64,000 bases of DNA from Nitrosospira sp. Nl5 (GTDB lineage: Bacteria; Pseudomonadota; Gammaproteobacteria; Burkholderiales; Nitrosomonadaceae): positions 310,001 to 374,000 of the forward strand of contig NZ_FMVQ01000001.1 in NCBI RefSeq assembly GCF_900102495.1, in the 5' to 3' direction. Made by a program: the position numbers and the translations under genes. This document shows, piece after piece, positions 15,834-23,394 of this stretch (positions are counted from its first letter, which is position 1; each line of letters opens with the position of its first letter). Below the pieces are notes generated by a model. That model searched no databases. It was not told the DNA's origin and saw only the letters and a list, made by a program, of their open reading frames with translations.

Positions 15834-17108
15834 ATGCCAGCCAAACCCTACAGTTGGAAAGATGGCCCAGATGCCATTCAGCCGCACAGTATTGCGAAGC
15901 ATCGCGTATTACGTTCTTATCTAGCGGCCTATTTTAAGACGTTAGTCAGCAATCCTAATCAGGACGTACTAAGTCTAACGCTAATTGATGGGTTTGCCGG
16001 CGGCGGTCACTATATTCACAGTGAGATGGGCACGTTAGTTAAAGGATCTCCCTTTATATTTCTCGAAGCAACTCAGGAGGCAGAATATTCAATTAATCAA
16101 GCGCGCAGAAAACCAGTTCGTTTCGATGTCGATTACTTTTTTGTCGAACCGAATCGCCATGCTTGTAAATATCTAGAGAAAGTTCTAATCGAAGGCGGGT
16201 ATGGTGACCAAATAGGTAAAAGTGTCCATCTACGGAAATCTACGTTTCAGGAGGAGGTTGATAATATCATTGCGTTCATCAAGCGCAAGAATCCTCGTAA
16301 CGGGCGTTCCATTTTTGCGTTAGACCAGTACGGTTATAAAGATGTACCCACTCATCTAATCAAAAGCATTTTTACAAACCTGCCGAGTGCCGAAGTAATA
16401 CTAACTTTTGGCATCGACTCGTTCATTAACTACGCCAATGATGGCACGTTCACCCAAAATCTCCTAAAGCAGATCGGAATTCCGGATGTGCTGCGAGGGC
16501 GATCAATTGCAGCCCTTAAAGATTCAGATCGTGATTGGCGGCTTTTTATTCAGAGCACGCTTTATCGCTCTTTAGTAGGCAATTGCGGCGCGACTTACTA
16601 CACCCCTTTTTTTATAAGAAATGGAAGAGGTCATGGTGATTACTGGCTGATCCATTTGTCCCAGCATTACAAGGCTCGAGATGTAATGACCGAGGTTCAT
16701 TGGGATAACAATAATTACTTCATCCATTATGGTGGAGCTGGGCTGGATATGTTCCAAATGGTTGGCTATGATCCGGCGCATGACTTTGCCCGTCTCGGCC
16801 AAGACAGCCTTGGTTTTGAGTTTGATGACATCGCACGAAAGGCGAGTATTGTCGCGCTACAAGATCAAATTCCGCGCAAGGTTTACGCCAATGATGACGG
16901 CGTTAATTTTGACGTTCTCTTTGCAACTACATGCAACAACTCGCCGGCTTCAGCGAGCATTTATAAGGGCGCGTTGGAGCATCTGATCCAGCATAAGGAA
17001 ATCGAAGTGATTAGTATTGATGGTGTCAGGCGTAGGTCTGCGCTACAGATAAAACCTAGCGATCAGATTGTCCCTCCTGCACAGCGTTCTATATTTCTTC
17101 AGCAATGA
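15834..17108 (+). CDS. tcmP: Three-Cys-motif partner protein TcmP
   Basis: 424 residues. It follows the DUF5131 gene by 5 bp. The family is defined by this pairing. The N-terminal half looks like a Rossmann methyltransferase: LIDGFAGGG (residues 50-58) resembles the SAM-binding glycine loop, FVEPN (103-107) the acidic strand end, and FALDQYGY (161-168) the catalytic DPxY-like motif. The C-terminal ~200 residues are aromatic-rich and unassigned. A modification reaction acting with an iron-sulfur partner is plausible but not shown by the sequence. Codon use is A+T-richer than neighbours, suggesting transfer. Confidence 0.85.
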   Translation: MPAKPYSWKDGPDAIQPHSIAKHRVLRSYLAAYFKTLVSNPNQDVLSLTLIDGFAGGGHYIHSEMGTLVKGSPFIFLEATQEAEYSINQARRKPVRFDVDYFFVEPNRHACKYLEKVLIEGGYGDQIGKSVHLRKSTFQEEVDNIIAFIKRKNPRNGRSIFALDQYGYKDVPTHLIKSIFTNLPSAEVILTFGIDSFINYANDGTFTQNLLKQIGIPDVLRGRSIAALKDSDRDWRLFIQSTLYRSLVGNCGATYYTPFFIRNGRGHGDYWLIHLSQHYKARDVMTEVHWDNNNYFIHYGGAGLDMFQMVGYDPAHDFARLGQDSLGFEFDDIARKASIVALQDQIPRKVYANDDGVNFDVLFATTCNNSPASASIYKGALEHLIQHKEIEVISIDGVRRRSALQIKPSDQIVPPAQRSIFLQQ

Positions 17109-17164
17109 AGCCGTCGAAGCAGGTTGAGATATTTTCTTTTCCGTTAATTGGTAAAAGAGTGTAG

Positions 17165-17443
17165 ATGGTGAGTGAAGACATCCTGCGGAAAATAGGCGGG
17201 CAGTATATTGCGGCAGCTCTTCAGGCGTCGCCGAACGTCGAGACATCAAAGGAAGATTTTCAGGAAACGATTATCGAGTTGCCAGTATCTGGAACGACGC
17301 GGTTTAAATGCCAGCGCATGACTGGAAAGCAGGGTAAATACCGCTACAGGTTCTGGATGGCTGTTGAGGCGGTTCGGACTGAGGAAACAATACCCTTCGG
17401 TGAGGGCAGGGAAGGGCGGGCAATAAAAAAGCCCACTGATTAG
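17165..17443 (+). CDS. Hypothetical protein downstream of TcmP
   Basis: 92 residues, weak ribosome site. Soluble, charged; the central ELPVSGTTRFKCQRMTGKQG segment is followed by YRYRFWMAVEAVRTEET. A decayed copy of that end lies at 8597-8653, so the gene belongs to a small repeated family in this genome. The stop falls inside a bidirectional terminator shared with the HicBA operon. Function not recognised. Confidence 0.5.
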   Translation: MVSEDILRKIGGQYIAAALQASPNVETSKEDFQETIIELPVSGTTRFKCQRMTGKQGKYRYRFWMAVEAVRTEETIPFGEGREGRAIKKPTD

Positions 17444-17455
17444 GTGGGCTTCTGA
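17425..17455. terminator. Bidirectional terminator between 17165 gene and HicA
   Basis: AAGCCCAC-TGATTAG-GTGGGCTT stem with an A-run on the left (T-run for leftward transcripts) and TTCT on the right. It serves the rightward gene and the leftward hicBA operon. Confidence 0.8.
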
Positions 17456-17465
17456 CTGACGAGTA

Positions 17466-17654
17466 TTAGAAGCGATGTCTGATTCCTGCGTCCTTCATTA
17501 TTCCGTTTGCCGTAAACTTGGAATTGCAATTGAAAGGGACGGTTACCGCTAGCGATCCTTTTCCCCATAACTCATGGGATCCTTTACCTTGACGAATAAA
17601 GATAAACCCATGCTTCTTTAGTTGATCAATTACTCTGGGGTAATACCCATTCAT
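17466..17654 (-). CDS. hicA: HicA-family toxin
   Basis: 62 residues with the HicA double-stranded-RNA-binding-like fold: VIDQLKKHGFIFIRQGKGSH with the catalytic histidine, then ELWGKGSLAVTVPFN and a C-terminal helix ending ANGIMKDAGIRHRF. HicA cleaves mRNA independently of ribosomes or translation context and is neutralised by HicB. Its ATG overlaps the stop of the HicB gene (ATGA), so toxin synthesis depends on antitoxin translation. A second pair lies in the prophage at 29163-29603. Confidence 0.88.
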   Translation of the reverse strand: MNGYYPRVIDQLKKHGFIFIRQGKGSHELWGKGSLAVTVPFNCNSKFTANGIMKDAGIRHRF

Positions 17655-17914
17655 GCGCCCAATAGGCGCAGGTCGGTAACCGGTCGGGGGGCATGGCTGC
17701 TGTGCAATTGGTGGTCAAGCAACTCGCCTACTGAACTTGTGACTTCCTTCACCAACTCATCAAGGGTTTCCGCTTCGCAGACTAGGCCACGCAGATCATT
17801 GCTTGTAGCAACAAACACATTGGCCTCTTTATCATGCAAAACGTCCACACGCAACTTCAACGTAACGCCGGCGCTTCCCAGAGTTCTCCAAAAGGGGAAT
17901 CCGATTCTATACAT
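17651..17914 (-). CDS. hicB: HicB-like antitoxin (DUF1902 type)
   Basis: 87 residues from ATG 17914 with GGAGGG upstream; an in-frame GTG two codons earlier is less likely. The core LKLRVDVLHDKEANVFVATS followed by NDLRGLVCEAETLDELVKEV is the partial RNase-H fold of HicB/DUF1902 antitoxins. No DNA-binding domain is evident after it, so autoregulation may need the complex. First gene of the leftward hicBA operon. Confidence 0.85.
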   Translation of the reverse strand: MYRIGFPFWRTLGSAGVTLKLRVDVLHDKEANVFVATSNDLRGLVCEAETLDELVKEVTSSVGELLDHQLHSSHAPRPVTDLRLLGA

Positions 17915-18217
17915 TAGCACTACCCTCCAATTCTATGGACGAGCAAAATCATCATCAAAGTTCTAAGCGATGGGAACGGATTAATTATTAATCTTCCCAG
18001 GTATCTGCAAGTAACTGCTTCACAAGAGTATTTTTGAATGACGTGCTGTTAATAAAAAACGTTGCGTTTGCGCAACTGTACGTCCACGTATTGTTTACTA
18101 TAAAGCAACCTTTAGCAAGCGCTAAATCAGGTCTTTGTCAAGCCCTCTCTGTCGCTGATGGAACGGGTAGCATATCCACCGGTGCTATCAAATGCCTCCC
18201 ATTATTGTACGGATGGC

Positions 18218-18448
18218 TTATTTACGAGCATCCTTCGGTCTGGCAAATCGAACTCCCGGGGATATTGCATCCTTCCCTAGCGCCTCATTATTCAAAGCAA
18301 TCGCATGTTGTTGCGCTGATTCCAACAAAACAAATATCTGCTCCGCCTTCGTCTTCAATTGTGATCGCTTGCCTATATTGGGAAGGTCGTTTGCAATAGC
18401 CCCGATGGCATTCAAGTTGGCGACGAGCTTATAGAAGGTGTCGGACAT
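18218..18448 (-). CDS. Hypothetical helical protein
   Basis: 76 residues from ATG 18448 (an in-frame TTG two codons earlier exists). Sequence is alpha-helical and Ala/Leu-rich (LVANLNAIGAIANDLPNIGK; EQIFVLLESAQQHAIALNN). It starts at the end of the frameshifted paralogue gene at 18451-18734 and was probably co-transcribed with it. No family recognised. Confidence 0.55.
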   Translation of the reverse strand: MSDTFYKLVANLNAIGAIANDLPNIGKRSQLKTKAEQIFVLLESAQQHAIALNNEALGKDAISPGVRFARPKDARK

Positions 18449-18450
18449 AA

Positions 18451-18734
18451 TCAATGCTCGGTCTTGTCATCCAGCCCCTGGATGACATTGCCTAAAACAC
18501 CAGCCATGGTTTCCATTCCTCGGATCAGCAGCATGTTCTTCTGCTCATCACTGAGTTCATTTGAATAACCCATCGCCACGTGCTCTTCCAGTGGCAACAC
18601 GCCATACGTAATTTCATAGTGCGCAACATTCATCGCTAACAGGCGGCACATTCGGCAAGATCCTCTTTGCCGGAAATCTGAACTAACTTGTCGACAAGCG
18701 CCATGCACTCTTTGAGGTCTACCGGCTCATGCAT
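18451..18734 (-). pseudogene. Frameshifted paralogue of the 13756-14034 gene
   Basis: Reading from ATG 18734 gives a plausible N-terminus (DLKECMALVDKLVQISGKED) that runs into a stop near 18640; one base missing around 18650 restores LAECxRLLAMNVAHYEITYG and the rest of the gene, matching its intact paralogue (LAQCARLLALNLAHYQ). The single-base deletion makes it a recent pseudogene unless it is a sequencing error. Confidence 0.65.
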
Positions 18735-19071
18735 AATGTATTAGCTCAATTGCGGTATGGCGCCTTGATTTTTGCCATTCCCACGGTGGAGTAGGGGACT
18801 TGTCAGTCCATAGCCCACGCTTTAACTGTCGGGCTTCATGCTGGAGGATATAGAGGCTGTGATCCTTCGCATACTGGCAGCGTCACAAACAACATCGATG
18901 TTTCAGTACTGACAGTACACGTTAAAGAAGCGGCGTAGCGAGCCGTTATTGATGAGAATGCCCACATTGATACTCTGATGTACCTCAGTCCAATGGGAAT
19001 CAAACTGATACCCGGCGACAATGCCAGAATGTGCACGACAACGTTTGATGCCGCATTTCTGGAGAAGAAGA
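18735..19071. other. Intergenic region, no gene supported
   Basis: 337 bp. A minus-strand frame at 18903-19190 has protein-like stretches (GYQFDSHWTEVHQSINVGIL) but no start or ribosome site; it may be a relic. The divergent promoters of the two flanking transcription units must lie here. Confidence 0.4.
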
Positions 19072-19206
19072 ATGAAAAAAATATTGATTGTGTTTTGGTT
19101 GACTTTTCTTGGCTCACCCGTTTGTTCTGCACTCAGCTCAGCTAACCCTTCGCGAGCGATCGCTGAAACCTCGTTGCCTGCTTCTATCAATAGCTTCTTT
19201 CAGTGA
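19072..19206 (+). CDS. Small secreted peptide
   Basis: 44 residues from ATG 19072 with GGAGAAG upstream. The first 20 residues (MKKILIVFWLTFLGSPVCSA) form a clear signal peptide with a type I cleavage site, leaving a mature peptide of about 24 residues. It lies 2 bp before the frameshifted lipoprotein gene. Function unknown. Confidence 0.5.
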   Translation: MKKILIVFWLTFLGSPVCSALSSANPSRAIAETSLPASINSFFQ

Positions 19207-19208
19207 GC

Positions 19209-19609
19209 ATGCAAATGAAAAGCTTGTCCGTATTAACGCTTATGTGTTTCATGCTTCTCAGCTCGGGCTGCGCTGTCTTCATGGCCGCAAAACAACCAGA
19301 TAAAAAGAATGTGGATTTGTTCCAAATCGGACCCCTAGAAGCATGCTGCTGGCAGAATTCGGCATGCCAACTGTCAGCGAATTACGAGACGGCAAGAAGC
19401 ACGAAATATACAAATTCGTGCAAGGCTATAGCGCCGGGGCGAAAGCCGGCAGAGCTGTCTTTCATGGCGCTGCCGATGTATTAACATTAGGATTATGGGA
19501 AATCGTAGGAACGCCAGTTGAAGGCACATTTAGCGGTGACGAGATGGCCTACGAAGTGAGCTATGACAAAGACGACAGAGTTGATCAGGTTATTGCGCTG
19601 AAGAAGTGA
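19209..19609 (+). pseudogene. Frameshifted lipoprotein gene
   Basis: The first frame encodes a lipoprotein signal (LTLMCFMLLSSGCAVFMAAK, lipobox SSGC) and continues to LFQIGP near 19340; the second frame resumes with RSMLLAEFGMPTVSELRDGK and ends in SYDKDDRVDQVIALKK. Adding one A in the GGACCCC stretch would give a continuous IGTPRSM reading, so a one-base deletion is likely. An intact protein would be ~133 residues, an outer-membrane-anchored lipoprotein with a Gly-rich central segment. Confidence 0.7.
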
Positions 19610-19648
19610 CATAAAATGATACTGCCAGCTCAACAATAAGGAGAAATA

Positions 19649-20341
19649 ATGAAACTCATCATGGGCCTTTTAATGGCCCTGTTTTTTGCCTCAGCGATAA
19701 CTGGATGCGCCACACCGAAATACAACTATACCGCTCTGGAAACGTCTGTCCGCGAGCCCGTATTAGGTTCTTCAAATACGAGTCATGTCGGAGACATCAT
19801 GCTGCGTCAAGGGAAATATAAGGAGCATGACTCGATCTACGTCAAAGATAAGATAGATGTCATTTGGGCGTATACACTCATGCCCGGCTATTATCTGAAG
19901 CAGGGAGAAGATGACGTTGGAGTATACTACTATCCTGGCGGCGACGAGCCGGGGCATGTTGACAAGGCCATGCTTGCCGATCCATGGAAAAGTATTATGG
20001 CAAGGAAAGATCCTCCCGCCATATGCGTTATCACGATGTTCAATGTGGCGACCTGTAATACCATGCACCAGAATTATTTCGAGCGACGCAAAAAACCCCT
20101 TGCACACACCGGCTCGTTTGAGCAAACGCTTATTTATGGCGGCCGACTAGGCGACAAAATTAACATTGGCTATCGCGAGTACTCGGGAAATATGACTCGG
20201 CCGGCCTTCAGTAATAACGTCGAGTACGACCTTTCACAGTCGATGCTTATTGGATACAAGGGTGCAAAGATAGAAGTAATTGAGGCCAATAACCAGCAAA
20301 TTAAATACAAGGTTATTGAGAGTTTTACTCCCGCCAATTAA
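19649..20341 (+). CDS. Predicted outer-membrane lipoprotein
   Basis: 230 residues; AAGGAG precedes the ATG. Residues 1-21 form a lipoprotein signal ending in the lipobox AITGC. The mature protein is Tyr-rich with many beta-strand stretches (DVIWAYTLMPGYYLKQGEDD, VGVYYYPGGDEPGHVDK) and two cysteines at CVITMFNVATC. No family recognised. It follows another, damaged lipoprotein gene and closes with its own strong terminator. Confidence 0.75.
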   Translation: MKLIMGLLMALFFASAITGCATPKYNYTALETSVREPVLGSSNTSHVGDIMLRQGKYKEHDSIYVKDKIDVIWAYTLMPGYYLKQGEDDVGVYYYPGGDEPGHVDKAMLADPWKSIMARKDPPAICVITMFNVATCNTMHQNYFERRKKPLAHTGSFEQTLIYGGRLGDKINIGYREYSGNMTRPAFSNNVEYDLSQSMLIGYKGAKIEVIEANNQQIKYKVIESFTPAN

Positions 20342-20361
20342 CCCGCTTCAGCGGGTTTTTT
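20340..20361 (+). terminator. Lipoprotein gene terminator
   Basis: ACCCGC-TTCA-GCGGGT hairpin followed by six T, beginning at the stop codon of the lipoprotein gene. Confidence 0.88.
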
Positions 20362-20443
20362 ATTCCCATCTATCCTTGATATAAAGCTCAGCAATAGATA
20401 GCATTCCTCGACAATGAAGACCTACAGAGGCAGGGAGGAATCA

Positions 20444-20887
20444 ATGGATAGATTGGAGTGGGTGGAGCGGGCGGCGATAGAAAACCTTGAGGAGAATGCG
20501 CAAATCAGTGGTCTTTTGAGAAAAGAGTCAGTCACGTTACTGACCTTGCTACTTTCTGGCGCCGGTGCTGCTCTATATTTTGCAGCTAAAGAAACAAATT
20601 TAATGGCTGTGGCCATGGCCGTGAGCATCTGGCTTTTCGCCATCGCTCTGCTGCTAAGCATTAAATGCTTAATGTTTGCGACTTTCCCCGCTGTATGGAA
20701 TGAGCCAAAGAATCTTAATAATAAGCTGTACGATTTCGAAGAAGTGCGTGAGAAAGAGCTTCTGAACATGCAAGAAAGGATTGAGCGGGCCGGGACATTC
20801 AATGCAGAAAAAAGTGAATGGCTCAATAATTGCATAATACTCGCGTGCCTCACGCCAGGAGTAGCGCTATTAACCTGGGCTATTTAG
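20444..20887 (+). CDS. Hypothetical membrane protein beside the prophage
   Basis: 147 residues from ATG 20444 (GGGAGG upstream), chosen over an in-frame ATG at 20414. An N-terminal amphipathic helix is followed by two adjacent transmembrane helices (LLTLLLSGAGAALYFAAKET; AMAVSIWLFAIALLLSIKCL), a charged cytoplasmic helix rich in Glu, and a C-terminal hydrophobic helix (CIILACLTPGVALLTWAI). No family name. Its end overlaps the convergent gene at 20880 by 8 bp. Confidence 0.6.
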   Translation: MDRLEWVERAAIENLEENAQISGLLRKESVTLLTLLLSGAGAALYFAAKETNLMAVAMAVSIWLFAIALLLSIKCLMFATFPAVWNEPKNLNNKLYDFEEVREKELLNMQERIERAGTFNAEKSEWLNNCIILACLTPGVALLTWAI

Positions 20888-21062
20888 GTGACCGGGTTCT
20901 GCGAACAGGGGTAGGTTGTCCTATTTTTCCGCTTCTTTTGTCCGGCGCTTGAGTTAAAACTGATCCTGCAAGGCTCTTTGCTGCACTGGTTGCAGTTTTT
21001 TGCTGCAAAACCTTACCGGCCAAACTGGCCGTTTTCTGCGAAGACTTTTCATCTTTTGCCAT
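20880..21062 (-). CDS. Small basic hypothetical protein
   Basis: 60 residues, Lys/Ser/Ala-rich (MAKDEKSSQKTASLAGKVLQ) with an AKSLAGSVLTQ motif; similar short proteins are common in proteobacteria near genome islands. AGGAAA precedes the ATG. Basic and probably disordered; nucleic-acid binding is possible but not shown. Last chromosomal gene before the prophage attachment site. Confidence 0.65.
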   Translation of the reverse strand: MAKDEKSSQKTASLAGKVLQQKTATSAAKSLAGSVLTQAPDKRSGKIGQPTPVRRTRSPK

Positions 21063-21165
21063 ATTTCCTCCGTTAGCTTTTCATAGGATTGGTTACAAAT
21101 CAGTTACATTTAGCAAAGAAAGAAAAATGAGTTGCGGCAATATCATTTCAACTCATTGTTTTATA

Positions 21166-21216
21166 TGGCTCCCCGACCAGGGCTCGAACCTGGGACCTGC
21201 GGATTAACAGTCCGCT
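21166..21216 (-). other. attL: displaced 3' part of tRNA-Asn(GTT)
   Basis: On the minus strand this reads as an anticodon stem-loop (GCGGA-CTGTTAA-TCCGC, anticodon GTT), variable loop, T-arm (GGTTCGAGCC) and acceptor 3' strand ending in CCA. The D-arm and 5' acceptor strand are absent, so it is not a working tRNA gene. This is the usual footprint of a tyrosine integrase using the tRNA 3' end; the intact tRNA should lie at the right end of the prophage on the minus strand. Confidence 0.85.
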
Positions 21217-21334
21217 AAAGTTCTCGTTTCTAATCAGGGTGTTGTAATCGTTTCTGCACCGCAAGAGCAGAAAAACAGCTAGTCTGCAACCCGCATGGAT
21301 GCTATATGTGCGTTGCCTTTGCGGAGCGCATTTG

Positions 21335-22420
21335 TCATTTTGTGGGCGTTACAATTTGCCCAAGACGGACGTAATGCTCAGTCATTTTAACCGATGAATG
21401 GCCAAGCTGCCGACGCGCTTCAACCAGTCCATGACTGTCTGCTTTTTCCGTTCCAGCCTTCGCCCGAAGGTCTCTAAACTGGAACCCTCTTATCCTCGCT
21501 GCCAGATCAGGTTGGCCGCTTCTATCCGCTTTGTCGGCCGCCTTAATCCTCGCTCTCTCGAATCCGTTGTCCAGTCCAGAAGTAGACAGAGCAAAACCAC
21601 CTTGCGAGATGATCAGCGCGAGGTTGTGGACTGAGCTTCCCTTCTTTCTTGCGGTGATATTCTCTATCAGCAACCCAAGACCATTCAGCACGCCAGCGTC
21701 ATCCATTAGCCGAATCCGCACTGATTTTTTAGTTTTACCCTGCTTTACTAAAATAGCGCCATCCCGAATATCAGTTTCGCGCATTTTAAGCGTGTCGGCC
21801 GGTCGCTGGCCGGTAAGGTAAGCTAGGTCCATCGCATCGCGTACGGCCGCACTTGCAGAGTCCCTGACCGCGTTGAATACGTCGTCATTGATGAATACGT
21901 CGCGGCCGTCTTCTTTAAAACCCTGAACCCCCTTGCATGGATTGGCAAGTGCCGTTAATCCGCGCTCTCTCGCGAAGTTCCAGATGTGGGATAGCAATGC
22001 CTTTTCGCGATTTGCCCTGACCTTTGCCTTTGCTCCGCGCCAGTCGAGATATTGCCGAACGTGTAGCGGTTCAATGTCATCCAGCAAACACTTCTCGTCA
22101 AAGAACTTCAGAAGGTTGGCAATCTCAACCAGATTATCCTTACTGGTCCTCGGCGCTTTCGTTGGAATAATCTCCCTCGTATACCGCTCCGCTACAGCCT
22201 GAAACGTCACGGCCGGAGTCGGCTCTGTGACGGTTAGCTCCGCCCATTTCATTACGGCCGACGTGTAATCGCTGCCAAGCGGTATCTCATGCCGAGGCTT
22301 GCTACCGGAATCCAGATAGTAAAACACGCGGCCGGAGCGCTGCACTCGCGCCCTCATGCCTTTCGGCAAATTCAGATTCTTGCTTGGCTTTCTCCCCATG
22401 CGCTTATTCTGATCGTTCAT
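21335..22420 (-). CDS. int: Phage tyrosine integrase
   Basis: 361 residues from ATG 22420, which overlaps the stop of the gene before it (TAATG). N-terminal basic arm-binding segment, SAM-like core-binding domain at about 80-165, then the catalytic domain: Arg in LAYLTGQRPADTLKMRE, FRDLRAKAGTE (the usual HxxR box reads RDLR), LGHSSVKMTEHY with the nucleophilic tyrosine. It would recombine attP with the tRNA-Asn 3' end 120 bp away. The His-to-Arg change in box II occurs in other active phage integrases. Confidence 0.92.
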   Translation of the reverse strand: MNDQNKRMGRKPSKNLNLPKGMRARVQRSGRVFYYLDSGSKPRHEIPLGSDYTSAVMKWAELTVTEPTPAVTFQAVAERYTREIIPTKAPRTSKDNLVEIANLLKFFDEKCLLDDIEPLHVRQYLDWRGAKAKVRANREKALLSHIWNFARERGLTALANPCKGVQGFKEDGRDVFINDDVFNAVRDSASAAVRDAMDLAYLTGQRPADTLKMRETDIRDGAILVKQGKTKKSVRIRLMDDAGVLNGLGLLIENITARKKGSSVHNLALIISQGGFALSTSGLDNGFERARIKAADKADRSGQPDLAARIRGFQFRDLRAKAGTEKADSHGLVEARRQLGHSSVKMTEHYVRLGQIVTPTK

Positions 22421-22641
22421 TATGCAGTTCGCAATACCTTTGGCTGCCAACGTTCACGAGGTTGAGCGGGCTCTTTCTTACTCTCAAGAATAGAGCGCAC
22501 CACTACCGGCCGGCCGACAGCATTCACATAAAACGGGATGCCCATGGTCCGCAGTTGTTCGACCTGCAGGCGCCTAACCTTTCGCCCCGTCAACTTGGCT
22601 ATCTCGTCAGGCGTGAGGAACATCTTTCGTTTCCAATTCAA
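22420..22641 (-). CDS. DUF4224 protein, likely excisionase/regulator
   Basis: 73 residues. The core FLTPDEIAKLTGRKVRRLQV followed by QLRTMGIPFYVNAVGRPVVV is the DUF4224 signature, a short winged-helix-like module usually encoded beside phage integrases. Position and size suggest an excisionase role (inference). Its stop overlaps the integrase start, giving translational coupling. Confidence 0.8.
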   Translation of the reverse strand: MNWKRKMFLTPDEIAKLTGRKVRRLQVEQLRTMGIPFYVNAVGRPVVVRSILESKKEPAQPRERWQPKVLRTA

Positions 22642-22834
22642 TCAACAGTTCAATAAAGTGTTTCGCTTTCTCGAGATCGGCTATGCCGCCCTTGTCCCGC
22701 CAGCGCGTTAAATATTTGATGGCGCTACCCTCACAGAATCCGATACCGTTGGCGTGAATGTATTCGACTGGCTGAATCTTCAGCTTCTTGTAGTGGTCGC
22801 CGGATACTTGGACGTCGAGTGCTGAGTTACTCAT
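22607..22834 (-). CDS. DUF3310 phage protein
   Basis: 75 residues from ATG 22834, overlapping the previous gene end. Contains the DUF3310 core: DHYKKLKIQPVEYIHANGIG, then AIKYLTRWRDKGGIADLEKA and a terminal amphipathic helix. This small family is widespread in tailed phages, with no settled function; it is often near nucleotide-metabolism or recombination genes. Its 3' end overlaps the DUF4224 gene by 35 bp. Confidence 0.85.
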   Translation of the reverse strand: MSNSALDVQVSGDHYKKLKIQPVEYIHANGIGFCEGSAIKYLTRWRDKGGIADLEKAKHFIELLIELETKDVPHA

Positions 22835-23168
22835 CCGGCACTTCCTCCCCAAACTTCGAAGCGACGTAGCAGCGCATTGCGGCTATGAGGGGATCCGGGC
22901 CACTGTATTGCAGTCCTTTGAAACACGCGTAGGGGAGCTTCACATCACCCTTAGTGATGTAGAACATTTCTATCCCTTCACGTTCTGTGATCGGCCCACC
23001 TTGCGACCAGTCCGTGGAGGGAGAGTAATTGCTTGATTCTGACCATTGGGTTCTGTCATGGACGCTGCAAGCGGCACCGTTTACGCACGCATGGATGAAA
23101 ACCTTTTTACCATCGGTCTTGCCCGCCCAGTAATCCAGTAATGCACCTTTGAGTTCTGCTACCTTCAT
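22827..23168 (-). CDS. DUF2591-like phage protein
   Basis: 113 residues. MKVAELKGALLDYWAGKTDG at the start, a central STDWSQGGPITEREGI block and a C-terminal DPLIAAMRCYVASKFGEEV match the DUF2591/NinX-like group of lambdoid phages: the pattern W(S/G)xGGP(I/L)IE and DPLxAAMRxxVxSKxG. Function unknown. ATGA-type overlap with the upstream gene. Confidence 0.78.
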   Translation of the reverse strand: MKVAELKGALLDYWAGKTDGKKVFIHACVNGAACSVHDRTQWSESSNYSPSTDWSQGGPITEREGIEMFYITKGDVKLPYACFKGLQYSGPDPLIAAMRCYVASKFGEEVPDE

Positions 23169-23359
23169 TTCTCCCGCTCCCTAATTTTCGCTTCCAGTTC
23201 TGAAACAAACTTGTCCCGCGCTGACCAGCCTAGCCATGTGTGCTGCGTCACAAGGCAAGCGTAACCGTCGTGCCAGCGGGCCAAGTTGTAACCTCGCGGC
23301 TTTGCCCACTGCTCGAATTCTTGATCGCTGACGGTTACCACGACGGCTCCTGCCACCAC
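23165..23359 (-). CDS. Small phage hypothetical protein
   Basis: 64 residues from GTG 23359, with GAGGAG seven bases before it. EFEQWAKPRGYNLARWHDGY followed by a Trp-rich WLGWSARDKF is typical of short early-region phage proteins. The tiny frame just upstream (23335-23394) carries a similar EEFEKWW motif, so the two may once have been one gene split by a frameshift. Function unknown. Confidence 0.6.
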   Translation of the reverse strand: MVAGAVVVTVSDQEFEQWAKPRGYNLARWHDGYACLVTQHTWLGWSARDKFVSELEAKIREREK

Positions 23360-23394
23360 TTCTCAAACTCCTCGCGCTGTTTCTGCTCAGTCAT
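23335..23394 (-). CDS. Possible 19-residue peptide or split 5' end
   Basis: ATG 23394 overlaps the stop region of the preceding gene; the product MTEQKQREEFEKWWQEPSW resembles the N-terminus of longer phage proteins (EFEQW motif). It may be the true 5' end of the gene at 23165 detached by a frameshift, or a short coupled peptide. Confidence 0.3.
   Translation of the reverse strand: MTEQKQREEFEKWWQEPSW

Noticed and set aside
21161-21240. Intact tRNA gene
   Set aside because: Only the anticodon arm onward is present; the D-arm and 5' acceptor strand are missing.
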